DNA of 39,867 nucleotides from the NCBI GenBank assembly GCA_031278095.1, contig JAITLC010000030.1, positions 1-39,867 of the forward strand, given 5' to 3'. This stretch comes from Treponema sp. Its GTDB lineage: Bacteria > Spirochaetota > Spirochaetia > Treponematales > Breznakiellaceae. The notes beneath the pieces are model-generated. The model ran no database searches. It worked only from the letters and a program-made list of their open reading frames with translations, and was not told where the DNA came from. This document shows positions 32,324 to 39,867 of this stretch, in pieces (position 1 is the stretch's first letter; each line of letters opens with the position of its first letter). A program made the translations under genes and the position numbers.

Positions 32324-34885
32324 ATGCATTTTAAGCGTACAAGAGGTTCAGGCTTTATACCGGTGTTGATACTGCTTGCCTTTACAGGTTTTGCCCAGGA
32401 AAGCGGGTCCGGCATGGAGAATCTTCCTGATAACTGGTATGAGGGTAAACCGATCAGGGAAATCAACTTTGGAGAGCTTGTGAATATTGTACAGAGTGAT
32501 CTGGACGGCATTGTAAATTCTTTTATCGGCCGCATTTTCACCGAAGAAACCTACATGGAACTCTACCTGGCTCTGCTCAATACCGATTACTTTTCCGAAC
32601 TTAGTCCCCGAATCATTCCATACGATGAGAAGCTCAGCGGGGTCATTGTATCCTTCACGGTAATAGAAAACCCCATAGCCGCCAGGATCACCTTTTCGGG
32701 AAATCGGCATCTCCGTTCGCGGGAACTCACCGATGCTATTGCCTTCAAAAGAAGGCAGATCATAACCGACCGGGATCTTCGCGCCGCAGAGCAGGCAATC
32801 GTTAGAAAATACCGGGAATCCGGTTATCCCGATGCCAAGGCAACGGCGGAATACAATGAAAACAGTTCTTCCCCGGTGGTAAATTTCAGGATCAGTGAGG
32901 GAAGCAAGATAACCCTAAAAGAAATTGTCATAAACGGAAACAGCAAATTTACCGACAGTACCCTGAAACGTCAGATGAGCCTCAAGGAAAAGCGTTTCTA
33001 CAATGACGGCGCATTTGAAGATGAAAAACTGATGGAAGACCAGGAAAAAATCGTCCGGTATTACCATGACCGGGGATACATTGACATGGAGATCATCGAT
33101 GTTCAGTCAGATATGCAAAAGGATTCAGATTCCAACAACAATCTGATAATCACCTATAACATCCGGGAAGGAAGTCAGTATCTTCTGGGAGACATTACAT
33201 TTGAAGGAAATCAGATTTTTACCACCGAACAGCTTAACGAGCAGATCACTTCCCTCAAAAAAACAGGTCTTGCTTCCGGCAAGGTTCAGGATCGGCCGGT
33301 GGTCAATGCCAGCAAGGTAGAGGCGGATCTCCAGCGGGTGGCGGATCTCTACTACGAAAACGGCTATATCTACAACACGATCAACCGGGTGGAAACCAGG
33401 GAACAGGGGGTGGTGTATTACAAGCTGGAAATAGTGGAACGAGGCCGCGCTCATATCGAAAGTATAAGTGTCCAGGGGAACGAAAAAACCAAAGATCAGG
33501 TGATACTCCGGGAAATTCCCCTGGAACCCGGGGACATTTTCTCCAAGGCCAAGATCCAGACCGGGATGCGGAACCTGTACAATCTTCAGTTTTTCTCCGG
33601 AGTAAACCCCGTTATCGAAGAAGGAACCGCAGGCAACCTGATGAAGCTGGTGATGGAGGTTGAAGAGCAGCCCTCTACCGATCTGCAGTTCGGTCTTACC
33701 TTCTCCGGAACCGCAGATCCGAATACCTTCCCTATTTCTGCGATGTTCAAACTGAATGACCGCAATCTTCTGGGTACCGGTAACTCCCTCGGGGTAGAGG
33801 TTACAGGCTCCCCCGATACGGCCAACCTTACCCTGAGTCATAATCGCCGCTGGATCTTCGGACTTCCTGTAAACGGCGGCATCGACTTTTCCGTAGGTTG
33901 GGCCAAACGGGAAGCGGAAATGGACAACAGATCTCCCTTTTTCAACGGCGATGAAGACTATGCCTTCCCGGACGGTTTTTATTCCTATGAAGACTACTAC
34001 AATTCCGGAAAGAATCCCCCGGATAAGTACCTTATGCCATACGATCACTGGAACCTTTCGGTAGGGTTCAATACCGGCTACCGCTTCTACCTGCCCGCGG
34101 GGATACTGGCTTTGGGAGGAGGTTTCAGGCCGGGTATTGTCTTTAACAATTTCAATCAGGGCCTCTACCGTCCCTTCGATCCCATCCTGCGGGAAAATAA
34201 TAACCGCTGGACTCCTTTCAATTCAATCTGGGGCAGCGTTTCTCTTGATAACCGGGATCTCTTCTACGATCCTTCCGGCGGCTACTACGCCATTCAGCGT
34301 CTGGGGATCTACGGATTATTCGATGCTGAAAATGAGCACTACATCAGATCCGATACCAAGGCCGAATTTTTCCATACGATTTTTTCAAAGCGGATCGTAG
34401 AACGCTACACCTTCAATCTGATCTTCGGTATTCATACCGGTCTTTCGTTTCTCTTCCCCCAGCCATTCCAGGCAATAGAGATTCAGAAGGCCAGCAAACT
34501 GGCTGTGGACGGGATCTTCAATGCTCGCGGCTGGAGCGGAGAATACTACAACAAGGGCCTGAGCCTCTGGGAAAACTGGATGGAATTACGGATCCCCATT
34601 GTTCCCCAGATTCTGGCCTGGGACTTCTTCTTTGATGGAGCGGGGGTCAAGAAGACGCCTGAGTTGTTCTTCAGTAAATTCAGCATAGAAGATATGCGTT
34701 TCAGCTTCGGCGGGGGCCTGCGCTTTGCCCTTCCCCAGTTCCCCTTCCGTTTCAGTTTTGCAAAACGTTTCAAGATCAATGGGGATGGAAGCCTGGACTG
34801 GCAGCGCGGAGCTATTTTCTACGATGGCAGCGATCCCCGCTCGGGAGTGGATTTTGTCTTGTCCTTCGCCATGTCCACATACTAA
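32324..34885 (+). CDS. bamA: Outer-membrane protein assembly factor BamA (Omp85)
   Basis: Essential beta-barrel insertase of the outer membrane. An 853-residue protein from ATG 32324, with AAGGGG 5 nt upstream; a GTG 6 bp earlier is less likely. The signal peptide ends GFAQ. POTRA domains follow to about residue 450, recognisable by repeated GN-motifs (ITFSGNRHLRSRELTDAI, IVINGNSKFTDSTL, ITFEGNQIFTTEQL, ISVQGNEKTKDQVILREI). The Omp85 barrel then begins GLTFSGTADPN and includes a late RGWSGEYYNKG segment in the place of the conserved RG-x-Y/F loop, ending FVLSFAMSTY. It lies between tamB and skp, the layout of TP0325-TP0327. Confidence 0.95.
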   Translation: MHFKRTRGSGFIPVLILLAFTGFAQESGSGMENLPDNWYEGKPIREINFGELVNIVQSDLDGIVNSFIGRIFTEETYMELYLALLNTDYFSELSPRIIPYDEKLSGVIVSFTVIENPIAARITFSGNRHLRSRELTDAIAFKRRQIITDRDLRAAEQAIVRKYRESGYPDAKATAEYNENSSSPVVNFRISEGSKITLKEIVINGNSKFTDSTLKRQMSLKEKRFYNDGAFEDEKLMEDQEKIVRYYHDRGYIDMEIIDVQSDMQKDSDSNNNLIITYNIREGSQYLLGDITFEGNQIFTTEQLNEQITSLKKTGLASGKVQDRPVVNASKVEADLQRVADLYYENGYIYNTINRVETREQGVVYYKLEIVERGRAHIESISVQGNEKTKDQVILREIPLEPGDIFSKAKIQTGMRNLYNLQFFSGVNPVIEEGTAGNLMKLVMEVEEQPSTDLQFGLTFSGTADPNTFPISAMFKLNDRNLLGTGNSLGVEVTGSPDTANLTLSHNRRWIFGLPVNGGIDFSVGWAKREAEMDNRSPFFNGDEDYAFPDGFYSYEDYYNSGKNPPDKYLMPYDHWNLSVGFNTGYRFYLPAGILALGGGFRPGIVFNNFNQGLYRPFDPILRENNNRWTPFNSIWGSVSLDNRDLFYDPSGGYYAIQRLGIYGLFDAENEHYIRSDTKAEFFHTIFSKRIVERYTFNLIFGIHTGLSFLFPQPFQAIEIQKASKLAVDGIFNARGWSGEYYNKGLSLWENWMELRIPIVPQILAWDFFFDGAGVKKTPELFFSKFSIEDMRFSFGGGLRFALPQFPFRFSFAKRFKINGDGSLDWQRGAIFYDGSDPRSGVDFVLSFAMSTY

Positions 34886-34907
34886 AATGGGTAAATATGG
34901 AACAGCA

Positions 34908-35435
34908 ATGAAAAAAAACATTATCTTTTTTCTTTTGATTTTTAGCGTCTCTGCAGGCGTTTGGGCCCAGCAGTTAACCCGTTTTGCCGTTGTAGACCTC
35001 TCCAGGGTCTATACCTCCTTTTTTCGGGATTCACGGGCGGTACGGGAATTTGAAGAGCGCAGCGCCAGGGTTCAGAAAGATATCGACAGGATGACCGCCG
35101 AAATTCAGAACATAAAACGGCAGCAGCTGGAAGCGGAACTCCAGGAAGACCGGGAAAAGGCGCTTCGGCTGGAAAGCGATGTCTACCGGAAGCAGGAATT
35201 CTTGAGGGAATACTACAACCTCAAAAAGGCGGAACTTGAGGATCAGAAGCGCAAGCTTACCCAATCCGAATCTTTTTTGGAACAGGTATACGCCGAGATC
35301 CGCTATATTGCCGAAAGCGAAGGCTACAGCATGGTTCTCAATCTCAAAGATAATACAGGCATCCTCTGGTATAGCCCTACCGTTGATATTACCGATAAGC
35401 TCATCCAGAATTTGACGGACAAAGCCAAACGATAG
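34908..35435 (+). CDS. skp: OmpH/Skp-family periplasmic chaperone
   Basis: Holds unfolded outer-membrane proteins in the periplasm for delivery to BamA. A 175-residue protein: signal peptide MKKNIIFFLLIFSVSAGVWA, then the family opening FAVVDLSRVYTSFF, a long charged coiled-coil (about 45-130), and the C-terminal YIAESEGYSMVLNLKDNTGILWYSPTVDITDKLI, which is typical. An in-frame ATG at 34887 would add 7 residues before the signal peptide, so 34908 is preferred. It lies 22 bp after bamA, in the same operon. Confidence 0.9.
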   Translation: MKKNIIFFLLIFSVSAGVWAQQLTRFAVVDLSRVYTSFFRDSRAVREFEERSARVQKDIDRMTAEIQNIKRQQLEAELQEDREKALRLESDVYRKQEFLREYYNLKKAELEDQKRKLTQSESFLEQVYAEIRYIAESEGYSMVLNLKDNTGILWYSPTVDITDKLIQNLTDKAKR

Positions 35436-35441
35436 TATATT
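35412..35441 (+). promoter_or_regulatory. Candidate mutS promoter inside the skp 3' end
   Basis: TTGACG (35412-35417), 18-bp spacer, TATATT (35436-35441), followed by TATACT. It would give a short leader of about 17 nt before the mutS ATG. There is no obvious ribosome site. Confidence 0.4.
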
Positions 35442-35464
35442 TATACTAAGCAAGAAAAATTAGT

Positions 35465-38203
35465 ATGCGGACAAAGAATATTTCTCGTGTATCCCGGAGA
35501 GGGGCGGACCCTGCCAGTCCTATGCTGGAACAGTATAGGCGTATCAAAAGTGAACATAAGGAAGAGGTGCTTTTCTTCCGTCTGGGTGATTTCTATGAAA
35601 TGTTTGCCGACGACGCGCTGGAAGTCTCCTCCCTGTTGAACCTGACACTTACCACCCGGAACGGTCTTCCCATGTGCGGAATTCCCTATCACGCTGCCAG
35701 ATCTTACATTGCGCGACTGCTCAAGGCGGGGAAAAAGGTCGCAATCTGCGAACAGCTCTCCGAAGCGGTGAAGGGGAGAGCCATTATCGAGCGGAAAGTG
35801 ATGGAGATTATCACTCCGGGGACTACGGTGGATGAAGATTTTTTAGACAAGGGAAGTTCCAACTATCTTGCCTGCATCGCCTCCGGGGGGCCGCTGATCT
35901 CATTCGCCTATATTGATCTTTCCACCGGAGACTTTTTTGCACGCTCTTTCAGCAGCTTTTCGGCAAAGGAAAAACTGCGCAGCGAACTGGAGCGGATACA
36001 GGCACGGGAATTGCTTGTTCAGGAATCCCTTCTGGAAGAAAATTCCGGTATTGCCACTGCCATCGGCGATCAAAACGGAATAGTGGTAAACCGCTGGGCC
36101 GACTGGCTATTCGACATGGAAAGGAGCGCGCAAAGGCTCAAACGTCAATTTTCCGTAACAAATCTCAAGGGCTTCGGTCTTGAAGAGGGAAGCGCCGAAA
36201 TCCTCGCTGCCGGCGCCCTGCTGGATTACCTGGATGATACGTCAAAAAGCCTTATACCTCATGTGTGTTCGATCCTGGTGTATCAGGACAGCGATTTTAT
36301 GGGAATCGACGAGTCTACCCAGCGGAACCTGGAACTGGTACGGAACCTCCGGGACGGGGATACCCGTTTTTCCCTTCTGGAAGTACTCGATGAAACCCGG
36401 AGCGCCATGGGAAGGCGGCTGCTGAAAAGCCGCATCCTCATGCCATTGCAGGACATCAGTCAGATCAACGCCCGGCTTGACATGGCCGAAAGTTTCTATC
36501 GGAATCAGGGGAAGCTTGCCAGCCTCCGGGAACTTTTGGGGAAGACACAGGATCTTGAACGGCTTTCATCCCGGCTTGCCATGGACAAGGCCCACGGCAA
36601 GGATATGCTGACCATAAAAAACGCCCTGGAACATTTTTTTGATATCGAGGCCCTTTGTCCGGATCTCAATTCGCTTTATGAATCTACCGTCGCTCATTCC
36701 CTGGGAAAAGAGGAATTTTCCCGGCTCAATAAACTGGTTGAAATTCTTCAAAAAGGCATCCGGGATGATCCTTCGATCCTTTTGACCGAAGGCAACCTGA
36801 TCCGCCCAGGCTACAATTCCAGGCTGGATGAACTCATGGCTCTCCGGGATTCGGGACGTAAACTGCTGGAAAACTATCTGGAAGAAGAGAAGCGGCAGAC
36901 AGGTATTACCAGCCTCAAGATCCGCTATAACAGGCTTATCGGCTACTTTTTTGAGGTTACCAAGGCGCAGCTTAACCGTGTTCCGGATTACTTTATCCGG
37001 CGGCAGGGCATTGTTGCCGGGGAACGCTTCACCACAGACAGGCTGGCGGCCCTGGAATCGGATATCAACGGAGCTTCGGACAGGATCATAGATCTGGAAA
37101 AGGAACTGTTTCTTGAACTGCGGGAAGAGGCCAAAAAATGTCTCAGGGAGATTGCCGCGGCAAGCCGCCGGATTGCCGAAATTGATGTTGCCCAGTCTGC
37201 TGCCAGGGCGGCCACAATTCAGGGTTGGACACGTCCCATTCTTGACGGAGAGGAGAGGTTAAAGATTCTTGAAGGCCGTCATCCTGTGGTGGAGGCCCAT
37301 CTTCCCAGGGGAGAGTTTGTCCCCAATGACATCATCCTGGACAGTAAAGAGATCTGTTTTGCACTCATCACCGGCCCCAACATGGCGGGAAAATCAACCT
37401 ATCTGCGCCAGGCGGCCTTGATCTGTATCATGGCCCAGATAGGAAGCTTTGTCCCTGCCAGGGAAGCTCTCATCGGTATCTGTGACAGAATCTATTGCCG
37501 GGTTGGAGCTTCGGACAACCTGGCTCGCGGGGAATCGACTTTTCTCGCGGAAATGAGTGAAACCGCCTATATTCTCCATACCGCCACGGAGAAAAGCCTT
37601 GTGATCATGGATGAAATCGGACGGGGAACCGGAACCACGGACGGTCTTTCCATTGCCTGGGCGGTGAGCGAGGATCTCCTCAACCGGATCGGCTGCAGAA
37701 CCCTCTTTGCCACCCACTATCATGAACTTTCCAGAATGGAGCATCCCCATCTGGTAAACCGTTCAATGGAGGTGCTGGAGCAGGGGGGAGAGATCGTCTT
37801 CCTGCGGAAACTCAGGGAGGGCCCCAGTGCCGAATCCTACGGCCTCCATGCAGCCTCCCTGGCAGGTTTGCCCCGGCGGGTACTTGACCGGGCCGCTTTT
37901 ATTCAGGAGGCATTCAAGGGTAAAGAGCTTTTCGCATCTCCGGATTCTGTTCCGGCGAAAACGGCCCCCAAGAGTCCGCCGCTCAGTTCCCTTCGCCCTG
38001 CGGAGGCTTCCGGCCCTGGCAAAATGCTTCTCAGCGAAATCTCCGTACTGGAAATAGAACGGATGACGCCGATGGAGGCGCTGTACAAACTCCATGAATT
38101 AAAGGAACGGCTCACCACAGAAACCTCTTTCCGTCCGGTTCCTGCCCGTCCCAAAAAGGCCCGCCCTCCGGAAGATAACCCTTCACTTTTTGATTTGTGG
38201 TGA
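35465..38203 (+). CDS. mutS: DNA mismatch repair protein MutS
   Basis: Recognises base mismatches and starts repair. A 912-residue protein, a little longer than usual (about 850-880). The mismatch-binding domain carries the FxE signature in RLGDFYEMF (near residue 45), followed by the connector, the lever and clamp region, and the ATPase: Walker A TGPNMAGKST, LARGESTFLAEM, Walker B VIMDEIGRGTGTTDG, and FATHYHELSRM. A ~25-residue Pro/Lys-rich tail ends NPSLFDLW, which resembles a sliding-clamp binding motif. The start at 35465 lacks a clear Shine-Dalgarno; ATG 35522 (MLEQYRRIK) is an alternative that would still begin like other MutS proteins. It follows skp as TP0328 follows TP0327. Confidence 0.96.
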   Translation: MRTKNISRVSRRGADPASPMLEQYRRIKSEHKEEVLFFRLGDFYEMFADDALEVSSLLNLTLTTRNGLPMCGIPYHAARSYIARLLKAGKKVAICEQLSEAVKGRAIIERKVMEIITPGTTVDEDFLDKGSSNYLACIASGGPLISFAYIDLSTGDFFARSFSSFSAKEKLRSELERIQARELLVQESLLEENSGIATAIGDQNGIVVNRWADWLFDMERSAQRLKRQFSVTNLKGFGLEEGSAEILAAGALLDYLDDTSKSLIPHVCSILVYQDSDFMGIDESTQRNLELVRNLRDGDTRFSLLEVLDETRSAMGRRLLKSRILMPLQDISQINARLDMAESFYRNQGKLASLRELLGKTQDLERLSSRLAMDKAHGKDMLTIKNALEHFFDIEALCPDLNSLYESTVAHSLGKEEFSRLNKLVEILQKGIRDDPSILLTEGNLIRPGYNSRLDELMALRDSGRKLLENYLEEEKRQTGITSLKIRYNRLIGYFFEVTKAQLNRVPDYFIRRQGIVAGERFTTDRLAALESDINGASDRIIDLEKELFLELREEAKKCLREIAAASRRIAEIDVAQSAARAATIQGWTRPILDGEERLKILEGRHPVVEAHLPRGEFVPNDIILDSKEICFALITGPNMAGKSTYLRQAALICIMAQIGSFVPAREALIGICDRIYCRVGASDNLARGESTFLAEMSETAYILHTATEKSLVIMDEIGRGTGTTDGLSIAWAVSEDLLNRIGCRTLFATHYHELSRMEHPHLVNRSMEVLEQGGEIVFLRKLREGPSAESYGLHAASLAGLPRRVLDRAAFIQEAFKGKELFASPDSVPAKTAPKSPPLSSLRPAEASGPGKMLLSEISVLEIERMTPMEALYKLHELKERLTTETSFRPVPARPKKARPPEDNPSLFDLW

Positions 38204-38289
38204 GGTTTTAGCGAACCGCGGATTAAATGACGCCAATCAGCGTTTCCCCATGTATTTGCTCATTTCATTGTGCAAATACCATATTAAAG

Positions 38290-38346
38290 TGAGCTTGTTC
38301 CAAAATTATGATCCTGCCGGATCACCGGATTTTGGAACAGCCTCAA
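38290..38346. repeat. GAGCTTGTTC palindromic repeat, copy 3
   Basis: TGAGCTTGTTCCAAAAT and ATTTTGGAACAGCCTCA form a 17-bp inverted repeat with two mismatches around a 22-bp centre containing GATCC/GGATC. Related to 5740-5775 and 10350-10390. It is the best-preserved of the three. Confidence 0.75.
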
Positions 38347-38351
38347 GCAGT

Positions 38352-38381
38352 ACTGATTTATTCCCGATTGAATAAATCAGT
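38352..38381. repeat. Perfect 11-bp AT-rich hairpin between mutS and comF
   Basis: ACTGATTTATT, loop CCCGATTG, AATAAATCAGT, followed by GTTTCC. No U-run follows, so it is not a standard terminator. It could stabilise the mutS 3' end or act as a binding site. The remainder of the 38204-38434 gap holds nothing else I can support. Confidence 0.6.
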
Positions 38382-38434
38382 GTTTCCTTAGAGTCTTTTC
38401 GAAGCAATTCACATGCCCGCACCCTATACAGTGT

Positions 38435-39145
38435 ATGAAACTCTCTCATGCGCTATCATTTTTGCGGGAATTGTTTTTCCCCGGCGGCTGTGCGCTCTGC
38501 GGAACCGGGCTGCTCAATGCGGAAGAAGCCCGGTACGGCCTCTGCACAGAGTGCCGGGAGAAACTGCGGTTTGAAAAAACCAAACGCTGCAATTTCTGCG
38601 GCCGGCCGCTTATTTCCGAACTGGATTCCTGTATTTCCTGCAGGGAAAACCATAAAAGTTCGGACCCGGACAAGACAATCGCACTTTTCCCCTATTACGG
38701 CCTTTACAGACAGCTTTTAGCGGCCTATAAGTTCGGGAAAAATATCTGTCTGGGCCATTTCCTGGCGGAAAAAATAACGGAAGCAATAAAACTGTTTCCC
38801 TTTGCAGAGATGCCTGTTCTGGTACCGGTTCCGCCGCGGCCCGGGAAAATCAGGAAAACAGGCTGGGATCAGATCGCATATCTTGCCCTGCTTCTGGAGA
38901 GGGAAAAATCCTGCAGGATCTTCCGCTGCCTCAGGCGTCTTCCTTCGGAAACCCAGAAGAAACTCAACCGGGAAAAACGCCGGGGGAACCTTAAAGGACG
39001 AATCGTTTCAGACAAAAAAGTCCCCCGGGTCCTCATCATCTTTGACGATGTGATCACCACCGGTTCTACCTTCCAGGCATGTTCCGCGGCATTGCGGGAA
39101 GGAGGCGCCGAAAGGGTTTATGCTCTCAGTCTCTTCTATAATTAA
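38435..39145 (+). CDS. comF: ComF family phosphoribosyltransferase-like protein
   Basis: A 236-residue protein linked to DNA uptake in competent bacteria and widely conserved elsewhere, perhaps in DNA repair or recycling. An N-terminal zinc finger reads CALCG, CTEC, CNFCG and CISC; then FPYYGLYRQLLAAYKFGKN, VPVPPRPGKIRKTGWDQ, KLNREKRRGNLKG, and the type I PRTase PRPP loop LIIFDDVITTGST near residues 205-217. All ComF hallmarks are present at normal length. No ribosome site is visible at the ATG. Whether this organism takes up DNA is not shown here. Confidence 0.93.
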   Translation: MKLSHALSFLRELFFPGGCALCGTGLLNAEEARYGLCTECREKLRFEKTKRCNFCGRPLISELDSCISCRENHKSSDPDKTIALFPYYGLYRQLLAAYKFGKNICLGHFLAEKITEAIKLFPFAEMPVLVPVPPRPGKIRKTGWDQIAYLALLLEREKSCRIFRCLRRLPSETQKKLNREKRRGNLKGRIVSDKKVPRVLIIFDDVITTGSTFQACSAALREGGAERVYALSLFYN

Positions 39146-39206
39146 GTTTAATTTAGCCGGATGGAAATCGTCCATGAAGAAGCGAAAAAATTTTACGGCC
39201 AAGGGC

Positions 39207-39867
39207 CTATTTCATGCCGGAAATGGCGGCGCCTTTGATAAACTGCTTCTGAAACAGAAGAAATACTATGGTCACGGGAAGCATGATAAGCGCCGAGGCG
39301 GCAAGACATGCGCTTATATCCACGCTGTGAGCCCCGGAGGTGAAATATGAAAGGGCAATGGGCAATGTCATATTTTTAACATTTTCCAGCATGATAAGAG
39401 CCTGAAGGTATTCATTCCAGGAGCCAAGAAAGGTGAATATTGCCAATGCGGCAAGGCAGGGGCGCAGGAGGGGGAGCATTACATTGAAATAGATTGAAAT
39501 ATCCGAAGCGCCGTCAATGAGGGCAGCCTCCCAGAGGCTGTCGGGGATCCCTTCGCAAAACTGGCGGCAAAGAAAAATACCGAAGCCTGAAACCGCCGCG
39601 GGAACTATCAGGGCAAAGAGGGTGTTGTAAAGCCCCAACTGGTTTATGATGAGAAAATGGGGAATCATAATGGTCTGAAAAGGAACCATCATGGAACCCA
39701 GGATCACCCAAAACAGGGCGGTTCGGCCGGGAAATTTGTACTTTGCGAAAACGAAACCCGCGAGAGAACTGGTAAAGAGGACAAGACAGGTGACGGAAAC
39801 AGTCACAAAGACACTGTTTCTGAACCAGTCAAAAAAGGGCGTACGTTTAAAAACCGTGCCGTAATTC
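39207..39867 (-). CDS. Carbohydrate ABC transporter permease (MalG/UgpE type), 5' end cut by window edge
   Basis: Inner-membrane sugar permease; the first ~60-70 residues lie beyond the right edge. The frame is open to base 39867 and upstream of the internal GTG reads NYGTVFKRTPFFDWFRNSVF, the usual MalG periplasmic segment before helix 2. Further on are SSLAGFVFAKYKFPGR, MVPFQTIMIPHFL, the EAA loop LWEAALIDGASDISIYFNVMLP, GSWNEYLQALIM, and the C-terminal KGAAISGMK. It converges on comF with a 61-bp gap. It is a different transporter from the one at the left edge; its partners are outside the window. Confidence 0.9.
   Translation of the reverse strand, partial: NYGTVFKRTPFFDWFRNSVFVTVSVTCLVLFTSSLAGFVFAKYKFPGRTALFWVILGSMMVPFQTIMIPHFLIINQLGLYNTLFALIVPAAVSGFGIFLCRQFCEGIPDSLWEAALIDGASDISIYFNVMLPLLRPCLAALAIFTFLGSWNEYLQALIMLENVKNMTLPIALSYFTSGAHSVDISACLAASALIMLPVTIVFLLFQKQFIKGAAISGMK

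Overview
The window looks like chromosomal DNA of a treponeme-type spirochaete, probably a gut-associated Treponema relative. The main reason is the run tamB-like, bamA, skp/ompH, mutS at about 27.8-38.2 kb, which I recall as the gene order TP0325-TP0328 in Treponema pallidum. Other support is the diderm outer-membrane genes, several spirochaete-style lipoproteins and sugar ABC transporters with MalF/MalG-type permeases. Base composition is moderate and even. I see no phage module, transposase or CRISPR array, so most of this is core genome with a few repeat-rich gaps.

Layout: (1) 1-4978, minus strand: a five-gene carbohydrate or glycerophosphodiester-type ABC importer operon (ATPase, two permeases, a cytoplasmic NPP-like phosphodiesterase, and a solute-binding protein cut by the window edge). 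(2) 4979-5809: a gene-poor gap with tRNA-Arg(CCG), its promoter, and an 88-bp direct repeat that duplicates the tRNA 3' end. (3) 5810-12548: a RadC/JAMM-DinG helicase fusion, a multi-domain membrane protein coupled to an IscR-like Rrf2 regulator, a long uracil-phosphoribosyltransferase homologue and a TPR lipoprotein. (4) 12504-21500: a giant putative outer-membrane protein, a DUF503 protein, two lipoproteins, a membrane protein and trmB. (5) 21501-26112: tandem nested-palindrome repeats, a divergent NAD+ DNA ligase, a QueG-like Fe-S protein and a cytoplasmic GH20 hexosaminidase. (6) 26291-27600, minus strand: thymidylate kinase and a small exported protein. (7) 27779-38203: the outer-membrane assembly block plus mutS. 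(8) comF, then a second ABC-sugar permease cut by the right edge.

How the genes work together: TamB, BamA and Skp form a co-transcribed outer-membrane protein biogenesis module, and the 1676-residue exported protein is a plausible client. DinG, LigA and MutS are separate DNA-repair genes. The LigA and MutS C-termini carry motifs that resemble sliding-clamp binding sites. The two transporter loci and the intracellular GH20 fit a saccharide-scavenging lifestyle.

Most unusual points: a three-copy nested palindrome whose stem arms co-vary between copies; an 11-bp perfect complement of the tRNA-Arg T-arm placed just before a U6 run in its own trailer; the JAMM-DinG fusion; a thymidylate kinase whose Walker A lysine is threonine; several genes whose -10 box lies only 5-7 nt before the ATG, suggesting leaderless mRNAs; and a likely CTG start. 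I found no clearly new multi-gene system. All functional names rest on motif recognition without database searches.
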